Shown: positions 41,886 through 54,069 of the stretch, one piece after another
Numbering within the stretch: position 1 is the stretch's first letter
How the letters are laid out: the number at the start of each line of letters is the position of its first letter
Assembly (NCBI GenBank): GCA_009193035.1
Contig: SWDT01000193.1
Location: 124,001 to 188,000 of the forward strand
Direction: 5' to 3'
DNA from: Halicephalobus mephisto
Taxonomy: Eukaryota; Nematoda; Chromadorea; Rhabditida; Panagrolaimidae
DNA: 64,000 nucleotides
Position numbers and translations under genes: made by a program
Notes under the pieces: model-generated
Database searches by the model: none
Seen by the model: the letters and a program-made list of their open reading frames with translations, nothing else
What the model was told of the DNA's origin: nothing

Positions 41886-42637
41886 GACTGAGTCAAGCAT
41901 TGGTAAAAATCAAAAAAGGGAAAGCAAAATGCCAACCTTTGATTTCCGATTTCGGCTTCGATGAGTAATAGAACCAGTGAGAGAGAAAGATACGTCCAAC
42001 GAGCAAACAAAACTGACAAAACACGATTGGCAAAAAGGACGCGATGATAACTCACTACATTGCCAGTTATGAAATCGTGTTTTCAACATGGCTATCCCTC
42101 TTCGATCTTTATTCCTTTCCTCGTGTTTTTCATCTTTTTATCACCTGATTACTCTATTAGCAATACCTATCTACTAAATTATGTTTGGCAAACTGGACGG
42201 AGTGCCAATGTAGGGCATTTCTGAATTCCAATTTCGACATGGATGTTTTTTGATTTTTTTTTATTCATTTTCTCCTTATTTTCGCTATTTAATTCCTGTA
42301 TTTATGATATATATACGAACTAAATGATGTCTGACAAAATAGACGCAATGAGAATACAGGATAATCTAGATGTCGAAGTCTCGATTTCAATATGACTGTC
42401 CTTTCGATCTTATGTTTTCTCAGTTTTTATTTCATTGGTATATTCATGATACTTGCATAATGATCGAATTAATTTGATATTTGTGCTTGTATTTTCGGTA
42501 GTTTTACCTACTTTTTATTTTTTCACTGGAGTTTGTTTCTAATTTGCTTTCATATATCTAACTTTTTCCGAATCCTTTATCTTGTGTAATCTTTTTAAGC
42601 AATATATTATTTATTATAATTACTTTGTTTTAGAATA
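41886..42637. promoter_or_regulatory. Divergent region between vps-24 and crn-5
   Basis: 750 bp without a gene. Two diverged copies of a ~165-bp direct repeat (around 42060-42230 and 42235-42420, with TTTCAACATGGCTATCC and TTTCAATATGACTGTCC blocks) are visible. A TTTTGTTTTAG acceptor ends 4 bp before the crn-5 ATG, suggesting trans-splicing. Confidence 0.45.
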
Positions 42638-43309
42638 ATGGGAGAAGCGACAGAATTCGAGGTTAATCCTAACCCTACAAATCCCACTGCCATCTACCAC
42701 TCCCAGTTTGACTTTACTGATTCCGATGTATCGATTACGTTTACGCAGAAGGGAACAACAGTTCTATGTTCTGTTTATGGTCCAGCAGAACTCCCTTCCT
42801 CCAAGAGACTGAACGATAGAATGGCCGTGCAAGTGGTCTACACTCGGGAGAATGGATCTTTCGACAACTGTGAAGAGATTTCTGGGTTCATCAACGCAAT
42901 GATCGATCGAACACGTTTCTTGAGATCTGGAGTGGTGATCAACATACATCAGTTAACGGACAATGGATCAAGATTGGCGACTGCTGTCAATGGAGCGAGT
43001 TTGGCGCTTTTGGACTCCGCTATCCCCCTGGATCTTCTACTTCTCGCAGTCTCTGTCGCCCTCAACGAAGATGGATCAATAATTGTGAATCCTACGAAGG
43101 AAGAAGAAAGGAATGCCATTGCCACTGCTGTCGTCGTCTTCAAGAACTTCATGGATGACGTCCATCCAGCTGGATTCAAGAGTAGTGGTCCAGTCAGTCC
43201 CCTGTTCTACTCCCAAGTCGTAGAAACCACCAAGCAAACAGCTGTTGATCTCTTGCAGTATTTTAGAAGGATAATGGAAGAACGGTTAGTGGAAAAACAA
43301 GCTAGTTGA
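42638..43309 (+). CDS. crn-5: Exosome subunit RRP46 / CRN-5
   Basis: A single exon of 223 codons. It has the RNase PH fold of exosome ring subunits: GTTVLCSVYGPAELP, a Glu/Asp-poor active site as expected for the inactive eukaryotic ring, RSGVVINIHQLTDNGSRLATAVNGASLALLDSAIPL spread over residues ~105-140, and a C-terminal helix. RRP46 helps build the nine-subunit barrel for 3'-5' RNA decay; in C. elegans CRN-5 is also linked to apoptotic DNA degradation with CRN-4. Length matches EXOSC5. It is the only intronless conserved gene in the window. Confidence 0.92.
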   Translation: MGEATEFEVNPNPTNPTAIYHSQFDFTDSDVSITFTQKGTTVLCSVYGPAELPSSKRLNDRMAVQVVYTRENGSFDNCEEISGFINAMIDRTRFLRSGVVINIHQLTDNGSRLATAVNGASLALLDSAIPLDLLLLAVSVALNEDGSIIVNPTKEEERNAIATAVVVFKNFMDDVHPAGFKSSGPVSPLFYSQVVETTKQTAVDLLQYFRRIMEERLVEKQAS

Positions 43310-43756
43310 AGGAAGTAAAGTTATAAAAACTATTGGTTCGGAAAATGAAAATCACAAGATCCTATTTACCAACAAAATATGTTTGTTTTAACTTTGTAAC
43401 ATGACACTATTGTCTACGTGGTCGTCATCCCAGGGTCTTATCCGTTCGGTTTTGATGTTTTTTGCAGTGTTTGTCAAACTAGTTCTTAGTATCTCTCAGG
43501 TGAGAACGGCTTGCGGTCCTGAAAGTGATGATGATGAAAATGACAGTATCCATGGGAAGGTATAAAGATGGATTAGTTTCAAAAATGAACATTTGAGAGA
43601 ATGCTCATTGATATTACTGTAAGTGGGATGAGGTGGATTTTTAGTAATTTTTACGAAGGGGATTTGGGATACTGTAGATTTGTTGAAAATCACTGGATAA
43701 GATAACGTTTATCTAGAGTGATTTATTTTTACAGTACACAAATTTGGCAAGAAAGA
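43310..43756. other. Convergent 3' flank
   Basis: Sequence between the stops of crn-5 and the PPP4R4 gene. No gene; TTACTGTAA- and ACTGTAG-type motifs are present. Confidence 0.5.
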
Positions 43757-46700
43757 TTAGGACATTCCCGTGACTCTGATAGAGAGCTGAGCAGGTTTCC
43801 GTTCAATGGCACTCGAACTTTGAACTTTCATCAAACCGTAAGGACGACGGATGGCGCTCATGGAGCGTGACGTCATCAACCCAGAAGAGTAGCCGGAGGG
43901 GCTGGAGTAACTCGAGTTCATCGACTTGGACATCAGGGAGGAGGCCGAAGGGGAGTAACTCAAGCCCCTGGTGTTGATTGAAGATGACCGACTTGAAGGC
44001 GAAGACAATGGGGAGGAATCTGACCGGAAAGAACGATAGCGGGACGTTGATGGAGGCGAAGAAGTCGTCGGGGAACTGGTACTACTGGACTGAAGAGAAC
44101 GGTACCGGACTAAAATTGAGAGATATTTAGCTATTTTCGTGGTAGGATTATTTTTAAAAATATTCGCGTTAAGAATCATTTTTTAGAAACTTTCGTGTTG
44201 AGAATCCTTTTTTTTAAATTTTCGCGTTAAGAATCATTTTTTAGAAACTTTCGTGTTGAGAATCATTTTTTAAAACTTTCGCGTTGAGAATCATTTTTTT
44301 AAATTTTCGCGTTAAGAATCCTTTTTTTATTTTCCCGTTAAGAATCTTTTTTTTTTAATTTTCGTGTTGAGATAATTTTAGGATGACTTTTTTTACAGTA
44401 AACTGAATGGAAGATATATTGAAACATCATTTGACAAATGTTCCTTTCTCTGTGGTTTTCGTCATCATTTGGTTTACTGTAATAAAATTAACCTTGAAGT
44501 TGTCCCAAAACCAAAATTTTAAATTTCACCGTAATTTTATGAATTTACTTTGAAACTTACTTGAAAGTGGAAGTTTGGAGCCTTTGGTTTCTTCTGGTTT
44601 CGGGGGCATGGGGCTCGGGGACCTCTGGGTGATGATCACTTGGGGTTGAGGTCTGACTACTGCGATCTTGGTTTTGCTTTCCACTCTGTTGGTCTTCCAC
44701 ATCGGAGGCTTCAATTCATAATCGGAATTGCTGGAGGCACTCGAGGAATATCCATTGGTCGTCGGGGGCTTCAGAAGACTGGTTCCGTTGGGTCTCTCGT
44801 GGCCAAGGTTCGATTGGATGTTCGGGGTCCCTTCGGCGACGACCAGACCCCCGGGCTTCTTCCTGTGGACTAGGCCTTTCCGAAGAGAAGACCTCCGGAC
44901 CGACGGGGGCTCGGGCTCCTCTACTATCGTCGGTACCGTTTCCTGGGGGGAAACTGTATCGATCTCCGTCCAGAGTTTCTGTTCTTCTGAGGACTTCGAG
45001 GAATCAGATTTGGGGTTATCCAGGGTCTCAGCTCTGGAAAGTTCACAAGCATAAAGTTGAAGAAGTTGACGGTCGTTTTGGGAACTGGATTCTGAAGTCA
45101 ACAAACTTCTGACTGATTTCTCGAGAGAAAGAAGAGCTTGTTCGTCTTCCGGAAACAGCAGCGACTGCTTGATCCTCGGCATCATCCTGCAGAGCTGAAG
45201 ACGGATGTTCGAAACCGGATCGTCATTCAACTTCAAAACTGCCTCCAGAAAATATTGCTTGAAAAAATTCCTCGAAAAGTACTGTAGCAACATCGGAACA
45301 ACATCCAACAGTACCCTCCTTCTGTGGCAACTTTCATGTTTCGCCACTGCTGAAACGATAAAATAAAAAAAATAAAAAATAATAATGTACTTTTGATGAA
45401 GAAATCAATGACAATTTGTCTGTTCTTCGCCAGAGGGAACTCTCTCATGAAATGGAGCATGGTGACGCCCGCGGCTATCCGACACGGAAGGGCCCTGGAT
45501 GTCAGGACTTCTTGCTTCAGAAGAGGCACAAAGGTCACGAGGAGGTCGTTCGGGGTCACTAGAGACTTCAAAGAAACCAAATTCATCAAGTAAGCTTCAT
45601 GAGCCCTCCAGTTGCCCGCGTTTCGGATGAGTCTGTTGCAGCTCACGACGATCCGGTCCAGTTGGACTTTCGTTATTTTCTAAAAAATCATTATTCACAT
45701 TAGCATTCTTAATTACTGTAGAATCCTAATTTGAAAATTGAAGATTTTTTGTAAAAATTTTTGTTTTTAAATTTGTAAGGAATGTCACGTATGGCATTTT
45801 TGGAAAGATATGGAAGAGACCCGTATAAAAAACGAAAATGAGATACGTGACATTCCTTACAAATTTAAAAACTTAAAATTTTCCGGTAAAAAATAATTTG
45901 TCATTTATGGATTTAATTTTAAAAAATAATCAAATTAATTCTTCGTTTTTAAAACTATATCGTTGCAAAATAAAAGTTTTAATACAAAATTTCGAAAAAA
46001 TTTTAATTTGGATTTTTGGAATTTTTCAGTTAAAAAAAATATTTTCAAATTAAATTTTTTCGATATTTTAAAAATCTCCAAAATTCCATCTGAAGTACCG
46101 TAATCAAAGAAGTTTTTAAAAATATGTGATTCTAAAATTTAAAAAAATTTTAATTTGTAATATTTTTTTCGAAAATTTAAAAATTAAACTTACTGGAGGT
46201 TTTTTTTCTTGTTCCTTTTTGGCAATGGCATAGAATACAGCCAGAATTTTGTTCAGATTTTTTACCAGATGTTGTACGACCTCCACGGCCCCGGATTTGA
46301 CTAATTCGACGAAGATATTTAACAAAGCTGGTTCGTCTGGTCTCAACAAGACAACTTCGTGGAATCCCGCAGCTATGGTGCATCTGATTTCTTCATCTGA
46401 ATCAGCCGTCAGTTTCTCCAGAATCGGCATGAGTTTGTCGTTGAAGTTGTCTCCGTCGTAGATCATCGCGAAACAAGGGAAGTTGTAAGCGCACATTTTT
46501 CTGCAATTGAGAGCGAGGGTCTGGATGGATTTGTCGGATTCTGGAGCTGCTAGATTCACGATTCTGCAGAAGGTGTCCAGGAACCATTTGTGTTCCTGGG
46601 GGGAGAGGATTTCCTTCAAAGCAAACAACCACGGTCCCAGTTGCTTGGCCACTACAGTAAGCGACAAATCACGCAGAATCAAAGCTTGTTCCGTACACTT

Positions 46701-49700
46701 CCGCAACAACGGAATAACGACCGTTTTTCTGGACTCCTTAGTGAAATACGGTAGACACACAGCAATAGTGTTCAATATAGCTTCCCGAACCCCCGGATCG
46801 TCGTCTTTACAGAGTTCTATCAAACAAGGCAACAGCAAAGACACGCAGTCGGCGGAGTTGTTGAGGGACTGGGCGATGACGCTGAGTCTCTGCGCGATCG
46901 CCGTCCTGACTGTCGCGTTGGGATCCTGACACAGCATCTTGGCACACGGAGCCAGGTCTTTCCGGATACTGAAACCCCCAGATTCTTAAATTTTCTCAAT
47001 TTCACGTGTAAAATAAATGATTAATTTTCGTTAAAAAAGTGAATCAGACATTCCCTAAATATTGTCCATTTTTAGTAACACAAAAATCATCGAAAATTTT
47101 TTAATAAAAAAAATTAAATATTTTTGTAATAAAAAACCACAAATTACAGTAAGAAAAAATTCCTGCTAAAACCAAGGAAAATTTTAATTTTTTCTATTTT
47201 AAAAAAAATTTTACAAAAATTCATCAGTAATTTTTTTAATAAAAAAAATTAAATATTTTTGTAATAAAAAATCACAAATTACAGTAAGAAAAAATTCCTA
47301 CTAAAATCAAAGAAAATTTAAATCGATTTTGGTCTCGAAAAGAAAGTTGTGCAAAAATGGACTTACAACTCCACCGGGATGATGGAACAGAGCTTCTCGA
47401 GTAACCTTGCAGCGATGACCCTCCTCTGGATCCTCTTAGTAGGGGCAGCTTGGCTGACTGCCAGAGGCACTACCTAAAATCCAAACAGATTAAAAACCAG
47501 CAAATCAATTCCTAAAATGCTTTTACGCAAGTGCAGGGGTACTTGATTGTCCACGAAAAGAAGAGTCCTTATCGGAGTGTTTTTTCTCTCGCGCATTTTC
47601 TTCAATAATCGAAAAGATAATTTGAAATCCCCGTAGGCTATCGCGATTAGCTAAAGGAATCCACAAATGGAGCTTCTCGAACGAAAAATAACTCTCATAT
47701 ATGAAGTTGCAAAAGTAAACTATATAAAAGTTGACGAACAAAGTCAAATTTACGCGTAAATTCGAAGTTTTATATATCAGTTAATTTTTAAAAAAAGTTT
47801 TATATATAAATTTCGGGGTTCTATAGAAGATTAGAGAAAGAAATTTTACATATAAATAATATTTAAAAAAAGAAGTTTTATATATGAATAATGTTTTTAA
47901 AAAAAGTTTTACATATAAATAATATTAAAAAAGAAGTTTTATATATGAATAATGTTTTTAAAAAAAGTTTTATATATAAATAATGTTAAAAAAAAAGAAG
48001 TTTTATATATGGATTTTATTTTTAAAAAAGTTTTACATATAAATAATATTAAAAAAAGAAGTTTTATATATGAATAATATTTTTTAAAAAAGTTTTATAT
48101 ACGAATAATGTTTTAAAAAAAGTTTTATATATAAATGATATTAAAAAAAGAAGTTTTATATATGAATTTTACTTAAAAGTGAAATTTTATATATGATTAT
48201 TTAAAAACGAAATTTTAAATTTCCTGTAAGTTTTGTATTTTTGACATTTGTTTACACAAGAATTAGATAATAATAAAAAAGTTTAAATAAAAATAGTTTT
48301 TTAAAGGAATCGTCCTATTCCCGAAGTGAATATCTTTAATCTTCCATATCGTATAGCTCCCAATGTTTCCTAGGGACAAAGGGATCTTGCAAGGGAAATG
48401 TAATCTGGAGATTCTCCTTCAACCGGTCTGCGCAAAACTGTGAACAGAAAATCAACTGCAAAGTAAAAAACGAAAGGTCCTCAATCTCCGCGTTCCTCAC
48501 ATGACTCACAACCTCGTCTAGTTCTCGCTTTAGCAATTTTTATATCGAAAACAGACATGGATTAACATTCATAAAAAACTCGAAATCCATGACTATGGCG
48601 CTTATGGGCGGGTGATTCACAAATTATAAAAAATCGTCGGAAAACATGTTTGAAATCACTTTCACAAATATGCGAAAAAGTTCACGGTTTCTAGAAAAGT
48701 AAAATTGTAAATAAAAAATGAGAAAATAAATTGCTTACGAAAAAATTCTTTGATTGAACCTCAGAGGAATCATCCAAGCGAAACAAAATTTGATCAAATG
48801 GGCGTCTGGAGATTCCAAAGATGGCCAGGCAAGAATTGGACAGTTTTCGTCGAGATTCAACTTAAAAAATTTGAAAAAAAAATTTTAAATTCTCGAAATT
48901 TTGGAAATTCTTTGGTTTTCAAAGTGGTTTAAAAAAGTTATTCAAATACGAAAGACGAAATAATTACGGTATTTTTTATTTTTAATATAATTTATAAAGT
49001 TGTTTAAAAAGTTAAAAGTTTGGGTCTTGAGGGGAAATTATTAAAAAAAGTATTTTCGTTTTGAGATTTTTAACAAAGTTGTCTAGACACGAAAATCACA
49101 ATAATTACGGTATTCTTTGTTTTTGATGTAATTTATAAAGTTGCTTAAAAAGTTAAAAGTTTGGATTTTGAAGTAAAAATTTTAAAAAACTTCAGAATTT
49201 TCGAAAATAATTTTTTTGATAAAGTTGTCTAGACACGAAAATCACAATAATTACGGTATTCTTAGTTTTTGATGTAATTTATAAAGTTGCTTAAAAAGTT
49301 AGAAATTTAAATTTAGAACAGTCTTCAGTTTTAAAACAGAAATGTTTGCAATAATTGTCCTAACACGAAAACCAAAATTAATTTTTTAATCTTTTGTTCA
49401 ACAAAGAAATTGAAAAAACGAAAATCGCTTGGCAGATACGTAAATCACGTGTACAGTTTTTATTTAAAATAAAAACATATTTTTTTTCAAATCGAATTGA
49501 GCGAAAATAAAGTACAATTTTAAATATTAAAAACACATTGTTTATTTTTAATTTAAATATAGAATTTTCATAAGAAAAAATAATTTTTAATTTTCAGCGG
49601 TCTTGAATGGAAATTACGTCCACGTGATGTTACGTATTAATCACGCGGAAATTATTTTTGAATTTATTACGATTTTAGTCAAAATTTACTTTTCCAAAAA

Positions 49701-52700
49701 ATCCCAACTCGAGTTTCTAGTTCCCGGTCAGTTTTAACCACATGTCACCATTGTTTTTTTTGAGTAAAAACTTAGTATTCTCTTGTCGAAAATTAAAACC
49801 CAGTGCTGTGTATTATCAAAATCAGAACTCAAGATTCGAGGTCGAAATTTGGATTTTTCGTGTTAAGAAACATCTATAGATCTTTTCTATTTTAAAATTT
49901 TTTCTCATCTAAATTCATAGTTAGAACTTAGCTAAATCTTTCTAATCCAAACATGATTCATAAGTTGTGTTTTAACACGAACAATTAGAATTTCGACCTC
50001 GAACCCTGAATTCCAATTTTAATAATACGAAATTCCTGTGCTGTGTATTATCAAAATTTAAATTCGAAATTCAAGGTCGAAATTTGGATTTTTCGTGTTA
50101 AGAAATATCTATAGATCTTTTCTATTTTAAAATTTTTTCTCATCTAAATTCATAGTTAGAACTTAGCTAAATCTTCCTAATCCAAACATGATTCATAAGT
50201 TGTGTTTTAAAAATCCAAATTTCGACCTCGAACTCTGATTATTGGCTTTGATAATACGGACCGCAGTGTGTGTATTATCATAATTGAAACTCAGAATTCA
50301 AAATCGGAATTCTAATTTTTCGTGTTAAGACATATTTATGAATTTTTCTTACTGTAAAATATTCTTTTATTTAAGTGGATAAAATTGGATTTCTGGATTT
50401 CTCGAATCACAATGACTTATGAATCGTGTTTTAACACGAAAAATTAGAATTTCGATTTCGAATTCTGAGTTCCAATTCTGATAATACGGACCACGGACTT
50501 CTACTAAGATGATGAACTGACCTTGAGGGACCTAAAGTCCAAAGAAGAATCCTAGTGCTAATCGTCTTTCACGTGATTTTTCGGAAATTTAAAAACCACT
50601 TTGTCAAACAAAAACAACAATTCCATATTGCCGTTTTGGCCGTCTTGGACGAGGTCGAGTTACGGCCTCGTGTCGGCGGATCAGCCCCGGGGGATTTGGC
50701 TTTTCAATAAAAACAAAAAAGATTTGAATTTTGGTTTCTGGGTATGGATAAAGACGTTTTTGAAAAGGAAGTTGGGGTTAGAAAAAAATAATTGTTTTCG
50801 TTTCAGGAATCAGGGACCAGATAAAAACTAAATTTTACGGTAAAACAAAAACTTTTTACATTTTATTTTTTTTTTCAGAAATTAATTTTTCAAAAAAAAA
50901 AGAAATTTTTGTTTAAAAAATTTGAACAATAAATACCTACTTTTAAATTCAAAAATTTTTAAAAATTAAAATTTATTTTTAACATTTTTTGAATTAAGAT
51001 TTAATTTTGAAAAAATTTTAAAATATAATTTTTTAAAACTTTTTTAGGTTTTAATTCTGGATACAGTATCCCTACATAGACTATTTAAATTATGAAAAAT
51101 CCCACCAAATCAGTTATAACGTCAACAGAAATACAGTCAGTGATGTCCAGAAGAGTCTCTAGCCATGCTGCCGCCGCTACTGAAAAATAAAAAATTTTTA
51201 AATAAAAAAGAAATTTTAAAATAGATTATGCAATATTTCCGTTCCGAACATTTATATTTCAACTTTAGAGTTGTAACTAAAAAAGTACTTAAGTACAGTA
51301 ATCAAACCCATAGATTCTGAATCTGAAATCAGAATTAAAACTTAAATTCCAGAATCCAGGATTCTAGATTATATAGCACATATATACCAGAAACTTGTAT
51401 CACATACTTTTCCATTTTAGTTCTGTAATTATAACTAAAAAAGTATTTAAATACAGTAATCAAACCCATAGATTCTGAAGCTAAAATCAGAATTAAAACT
51501 TAAATTCCAGAATCTAGGATTCTAGATTATATAGTACATATATACCAGAAACTTGTATCACAAACGTTTTTATTTTAGTTCTGTAATTATAACTAAAAAA
51601 GTATTTAAATACAGTAATCAAGCCCATAGATTCTGAATCTGAAATCAGAATTAGAGCTCAAATTCCAGAATCCAGGATTCTGAAGACTAACTCTGGACTT
51701 TAAAGATATATCAAATTCTATATCAAAATTATAAAAAATAGAAACTTATCTAAAATGGTTTTTTAAATAATATATAACAAATACAAAATTATTTAAAATA
51801 GTTTTTAATTTTTAAATTAAAATTGTAAAAATTGGAACATAAGTGTTCAGGACAGAAATGTCGCATCATGAAAAAATTCAATCACATTCGAGTTTTTTTT
51901 CGAACATAAATAATTAAATAAATTCCTCCGTAATCCTTAAAACAGACCGTTATCCCGAACTCTTTCGACGTTTTCCAGGATGTAAGTGACTAGTTTGTCT
52001 TTGAGGCCACTGAAATTATTAATTTAATTCGTTTTTAAAAATAAAGTTGTTTAATTTTGGTCTTGACACGAACATTTAATTTTTTTAGTGATTTTTAGAT
52101 TTTTTGCATTCTAAAGATGGACAAATGATGTGTGAAAAAAAATCAAAAATCATCGAAAAAAATTAAAAGTAAGATTCGTGTCGGGACCAAAGTTGAACGA
52201 TTTAATTTTAAATTTCATAACATGCTTACGGTAACTGTGATTCGAATTTTTTGCCTTTGATGAGGGTTTTGTAGAGATCGCTGGTGTCACAGTGGACATC
52301 GAGGCTGTCCGCGAAGGACACCATATCCTGGATCAACGGCAAGAGTCTGTTTGTCGCTTCTTCCCCGTAGGTTGTTATCGTCTCCGGCATCGTTCTGATT
52401 ACTGATAGTTTCTGAATTTCTTTTCCCGTTCTGAAAAGGTCAAGTAAGAATATGTTAAAAATTACGATTGTTTTTGAAGATGATAGAAACTGTCAGAATA
52501 GTGACTGGAATGGACAATTTTGGAACAGCTTTAGTTACTATCTAACATCCAGCAGAAATCGCTGGATAGTGACTAGAATGAACCACTTTAGTAATATTTC
52601 AGTCACTATTTTGATAATTTTCAAAGCCCACAGAAATCAGGATAGTGACTAATCAGCAATTTACTGTCATTATTAGTCACTATCCTAGAGAATTCCATGG

Positions 52701-53124
52701 ACTCCGAAAATTATCAAGATAGTGATTGAATTAAACAACTTCCACGTCATTTCAGTCACTATTCTGGTAGTTGCTTCAAGGAATAAAAGTCGCTAAAATA
52801 GTGATTAGATTGGGTAATTTTTCTAAATAATTCATCACTATCCAAAATGAATCACACTACATACGAGATTCCCCATTTCCAACAAAATTCTTACTTTAAA
52901 GTTTTCGCAGCTGCATCCACAGGACTCTCTAACAAGTCGAAATCTTCTTCAGCGGCTGCAATCAAAGCTTCCCAGTCCAGTTTCTTGGGCTTGGGCTGCT
53001 CTTCCTCGACTTCTGGGATCTCCGAAGCATCCGGCATCGGGGACATTTCCTTCAATTCCCTTTTGTCTTCGGATTCCTCGACGTCTCCATTGAGGACAGA
53101 AGACCCCGGCCGTTCTTCTGCCAT
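43757..53124 (-). CDS. ppfr-4: PP4 regulatory subunit 4 (PPP4R4)-type HEAT protein
   Basis: Nine exons (52895-53124, 52230-52430, 51948-52009, 51106-51179, 47367-47473, 46194-46968, 45391-45679, 44561-45349, 43757-44109) keep phase and give about 959 residues. After an acidic N-terminus (~75 residues), LKTGKEIQKLSVIR aligns with the start of the conserved region of human PPP4R4. HEAT repeats follow (MLCQDPNATVRTAIAQRL, LCKDDDPGVREAILNTIAV, LNDDPVSNIRLQLCRMMPR). The last ~250 residues are Ser/Pro/Arg-rich and disordered. PPP4R4 binds the PP4 catalytic subunit in the cytoplasm and is thought to target it. A CGAG acceptor about 10 bp before the ATG may be a trans-splice site. Intron 4 is 3.6 kb and may enclose another gene; intron 1 holds palindrome array 3 and intron 3 the large dispersed repeat. 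Confidence 0.85.
44160..44370. repeat. ~29-bp tandem repeat, ~8 copies
   Basis: Units of TTTCGCGTTAAGAATCATTT alternating with TTTCGTGTTGAGAATCATTT, with poly-T ends, in the last intron of the PPP4R4 gene. Confidence 0.85.
45764..45871. mobile_element. Perfect 29-bp inverted repeat, 108-bp element
   Basis: Arms 45764-45792 and 45843-45871 are exact reverse complements (containing GTAAGGAATGTCACGTAT) around a 50-bp loop, in intron 6 of the PPP4R4 gene. It is a small MITE or a hairpin RNA source. Confidence 0.6.
47810..48190. repeat. GTTTTATATATGAATAAT tandem array
   Basis: About ten units of ~30-50 bp made of AAAAAGTTTTATATATGAAT and AAAAAGTTTTACATATAAAT blocks, in intron 4 of the PPP4R4 gene. 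Confidence 0.85.
48336..48930 (-). CDS. Possible small gene nested in PPP4R4 intron 4
   Basis: The minus strand shows a 66-codon coding-like exon at about 48336-48530 (RELDEVVSHVRNAEIEDL, DPFVPRKHWELYDMED then TAA). An upstream exon-like stretch at about 48741-48890 (CPILAWPSLESPDAHLIKF) ends in a GTAAGC donor. Amino-acid composition and the acidic C-terminus look real, and conserved-looking short proteins often end this way, but I cannot fix the join or the start, and I do not recognise the family. The ATG at 48558 (MSVFDIK) reads in a different frame. If real, it is a same-strand gene nested in an intron, or alternatively an alternative terminal exon of the PPP4R4 gene. Confidence 0.4.
48940..49330. 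repeat. ~130-bp tandem repeat, 3 copies
   Basis: Units containing AATAATTACGGTATTCTT, GATGTAATTTATAAAGTTGC and TTAAAAAGTTAAAAGTTTGG (starts near 48956, 49096 and 49245), in PPP4R4 intron 4. Confidence 0.8.
49805..50490. repeat. Three tandem ~225-235-bp palindromic units
   Basis: Units begin TGTATTATC at 49808, 50044 and 50269. Each is itself an inverted repeat: GAGGTCGAAATTTGGATTTT and TTTTCGTGTTAAGA on one side, TTAACACGAA and AATTTCGACCTCGAA on the other, closing with ATAATACG. They resemble MITEs arranged head to tail. Confidence 0.8.
50491..51105. other. Remaining intron 4 sequence
   Basis: A GC-richer patch at 50600-50720 has a plus-strand frame but no splice or homology support. The rest is A/T-rich. 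Confidence 0.4.
51236..51840. repeat. Inverted copy of the 970-1700 dispersed repeat
   Basis: Contains the reverse complement of the ~160-bp units (for example AATCAAACCCATAGATTCTG repeated three times) and runs to ATTTTTAATTTTTAAATTAAA, matching the end of the first copy. It lies in intron 3 of the PPP4R4 gene, opposite in orientation to the copy in the LRR gene. Confidence 0.85.
52496..52843. repeat. Array of spaced palindromes (array 3)
   Basis: Forward boxes at 52496, 52564, 52640, 52717 and 52796; reverse boxes at 52533, 52601, 52675, 52754 and 52833. Forward-to-reverse distances are 37, 37, 35, 37 and 37 bp; reverse-to-forward distances are 31-42. It fills most of intron 1 of the PPP4R4 gene. 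Confidence 0.85.
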
Positions 53125-53249
53125 TTTTACCTCGAAAAAAGTAAATAATGGTGAATCGGAAAGTGAGAAGAGCGGAAAATCGGATATTGATTACTGATCT
53201 CGAGACTCGAGATGAGTGCTTGTGGACTTTCCTCAAGAGCGAAACCAAT

Positions 53250-53565
53250 TCTACTCTAATGAAATCTTTAAATTCCTATCAAAAGAAGAAAAATATAACA
53301 ACAGTTGTTCTTTTAAGTCACTTGACAACTTCGGAAGAACGTTTTGACGTACAAAAATCAACGGCTCGTAGATCAAATTTAGGTAAAAATTAATTTTTAA
53401 GTCAATTATGAATGGGAAAGTATATGAATGGAGTAATTGTAAAGTTGCAAAACCAGAACAAGAAAAAACGCAGAAAAGCAGACCTGGCAGCCAGCTGCCG
53501 CCCTCGGCGATCGATCTGGCTTTCGAGTCTAGCGCCTCCGTCAAACGACAATTGTCGTTGGATCC
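53250..53565 (-). other. Coding-like fragments upstream of the PPP4R4 gene
   Basis: The minus strand reads MNGIQRQLSFDGGARLESQ from about 53565 to a GTCTGC donor, and separately FVRQNVLPKLSSDLKEQLL near 53250-53375. The latter echoes the Cul2-box-like segment of the LRR gene (LSGPCKQKLLQFF). The pieces do not join in phase, so this is probably a relic or incomplete gene of the LRR/CUL2-adaptor type. Confidence 0.3.
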
Positions 53566-53599
53566 CGTTCATCAATTTTAATCAATTTTTAACCTGAGA

Positions 53600-54069
53600 G
53601 GATTCGGCTGGGGAGGTGGGTATTTCATATGTTCGTCAGACCGAAGCACGTTCGTGACATGAAATTCTATAATTATCTTGTTAAAACGCAAGTTGTTTTT
53701 TTAATTTTTCCGAATTTTAAAAATCGAAAAATCACTTTTTTCGTATTATTGTTGGAAATACATATAATAAAGTTATATATCAAATTTATTTCCTTGACAT
53801 CTTAGAAAACTGATGAATTGCTGACAAATTGATCCTAATGCCTTATATAAACAACTTCAACTTCAGTTTTCCAACTTCAATAACAAAACAGTCGATGAAC
53901 ATCTGGCAAAAGCTCCAGTCTTTTCGAAGTTTGCATCTTTTTGTAAAGAATCAAAGATCGGGAAGATGACAGACCAAGTCATGAGAATCGAAAAAGTTGC
54001 TGAATTTTCCACAGTAAAGGAATGAGAAATAGATTCCTTTGTAGTATAAATAATATTCATAAAATCCAA
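53600..54069. other. Non-coding
   Basis: A/T-rich with unsupported short frames. Confidence 0.4.

Noticed and set aside
50601..50831. 76-codon plus-strand frame in the PPP4R4 intron
   Set aside because: Low-complexity Asn/Lys-rich end, no splice partners and no recognisable motif.
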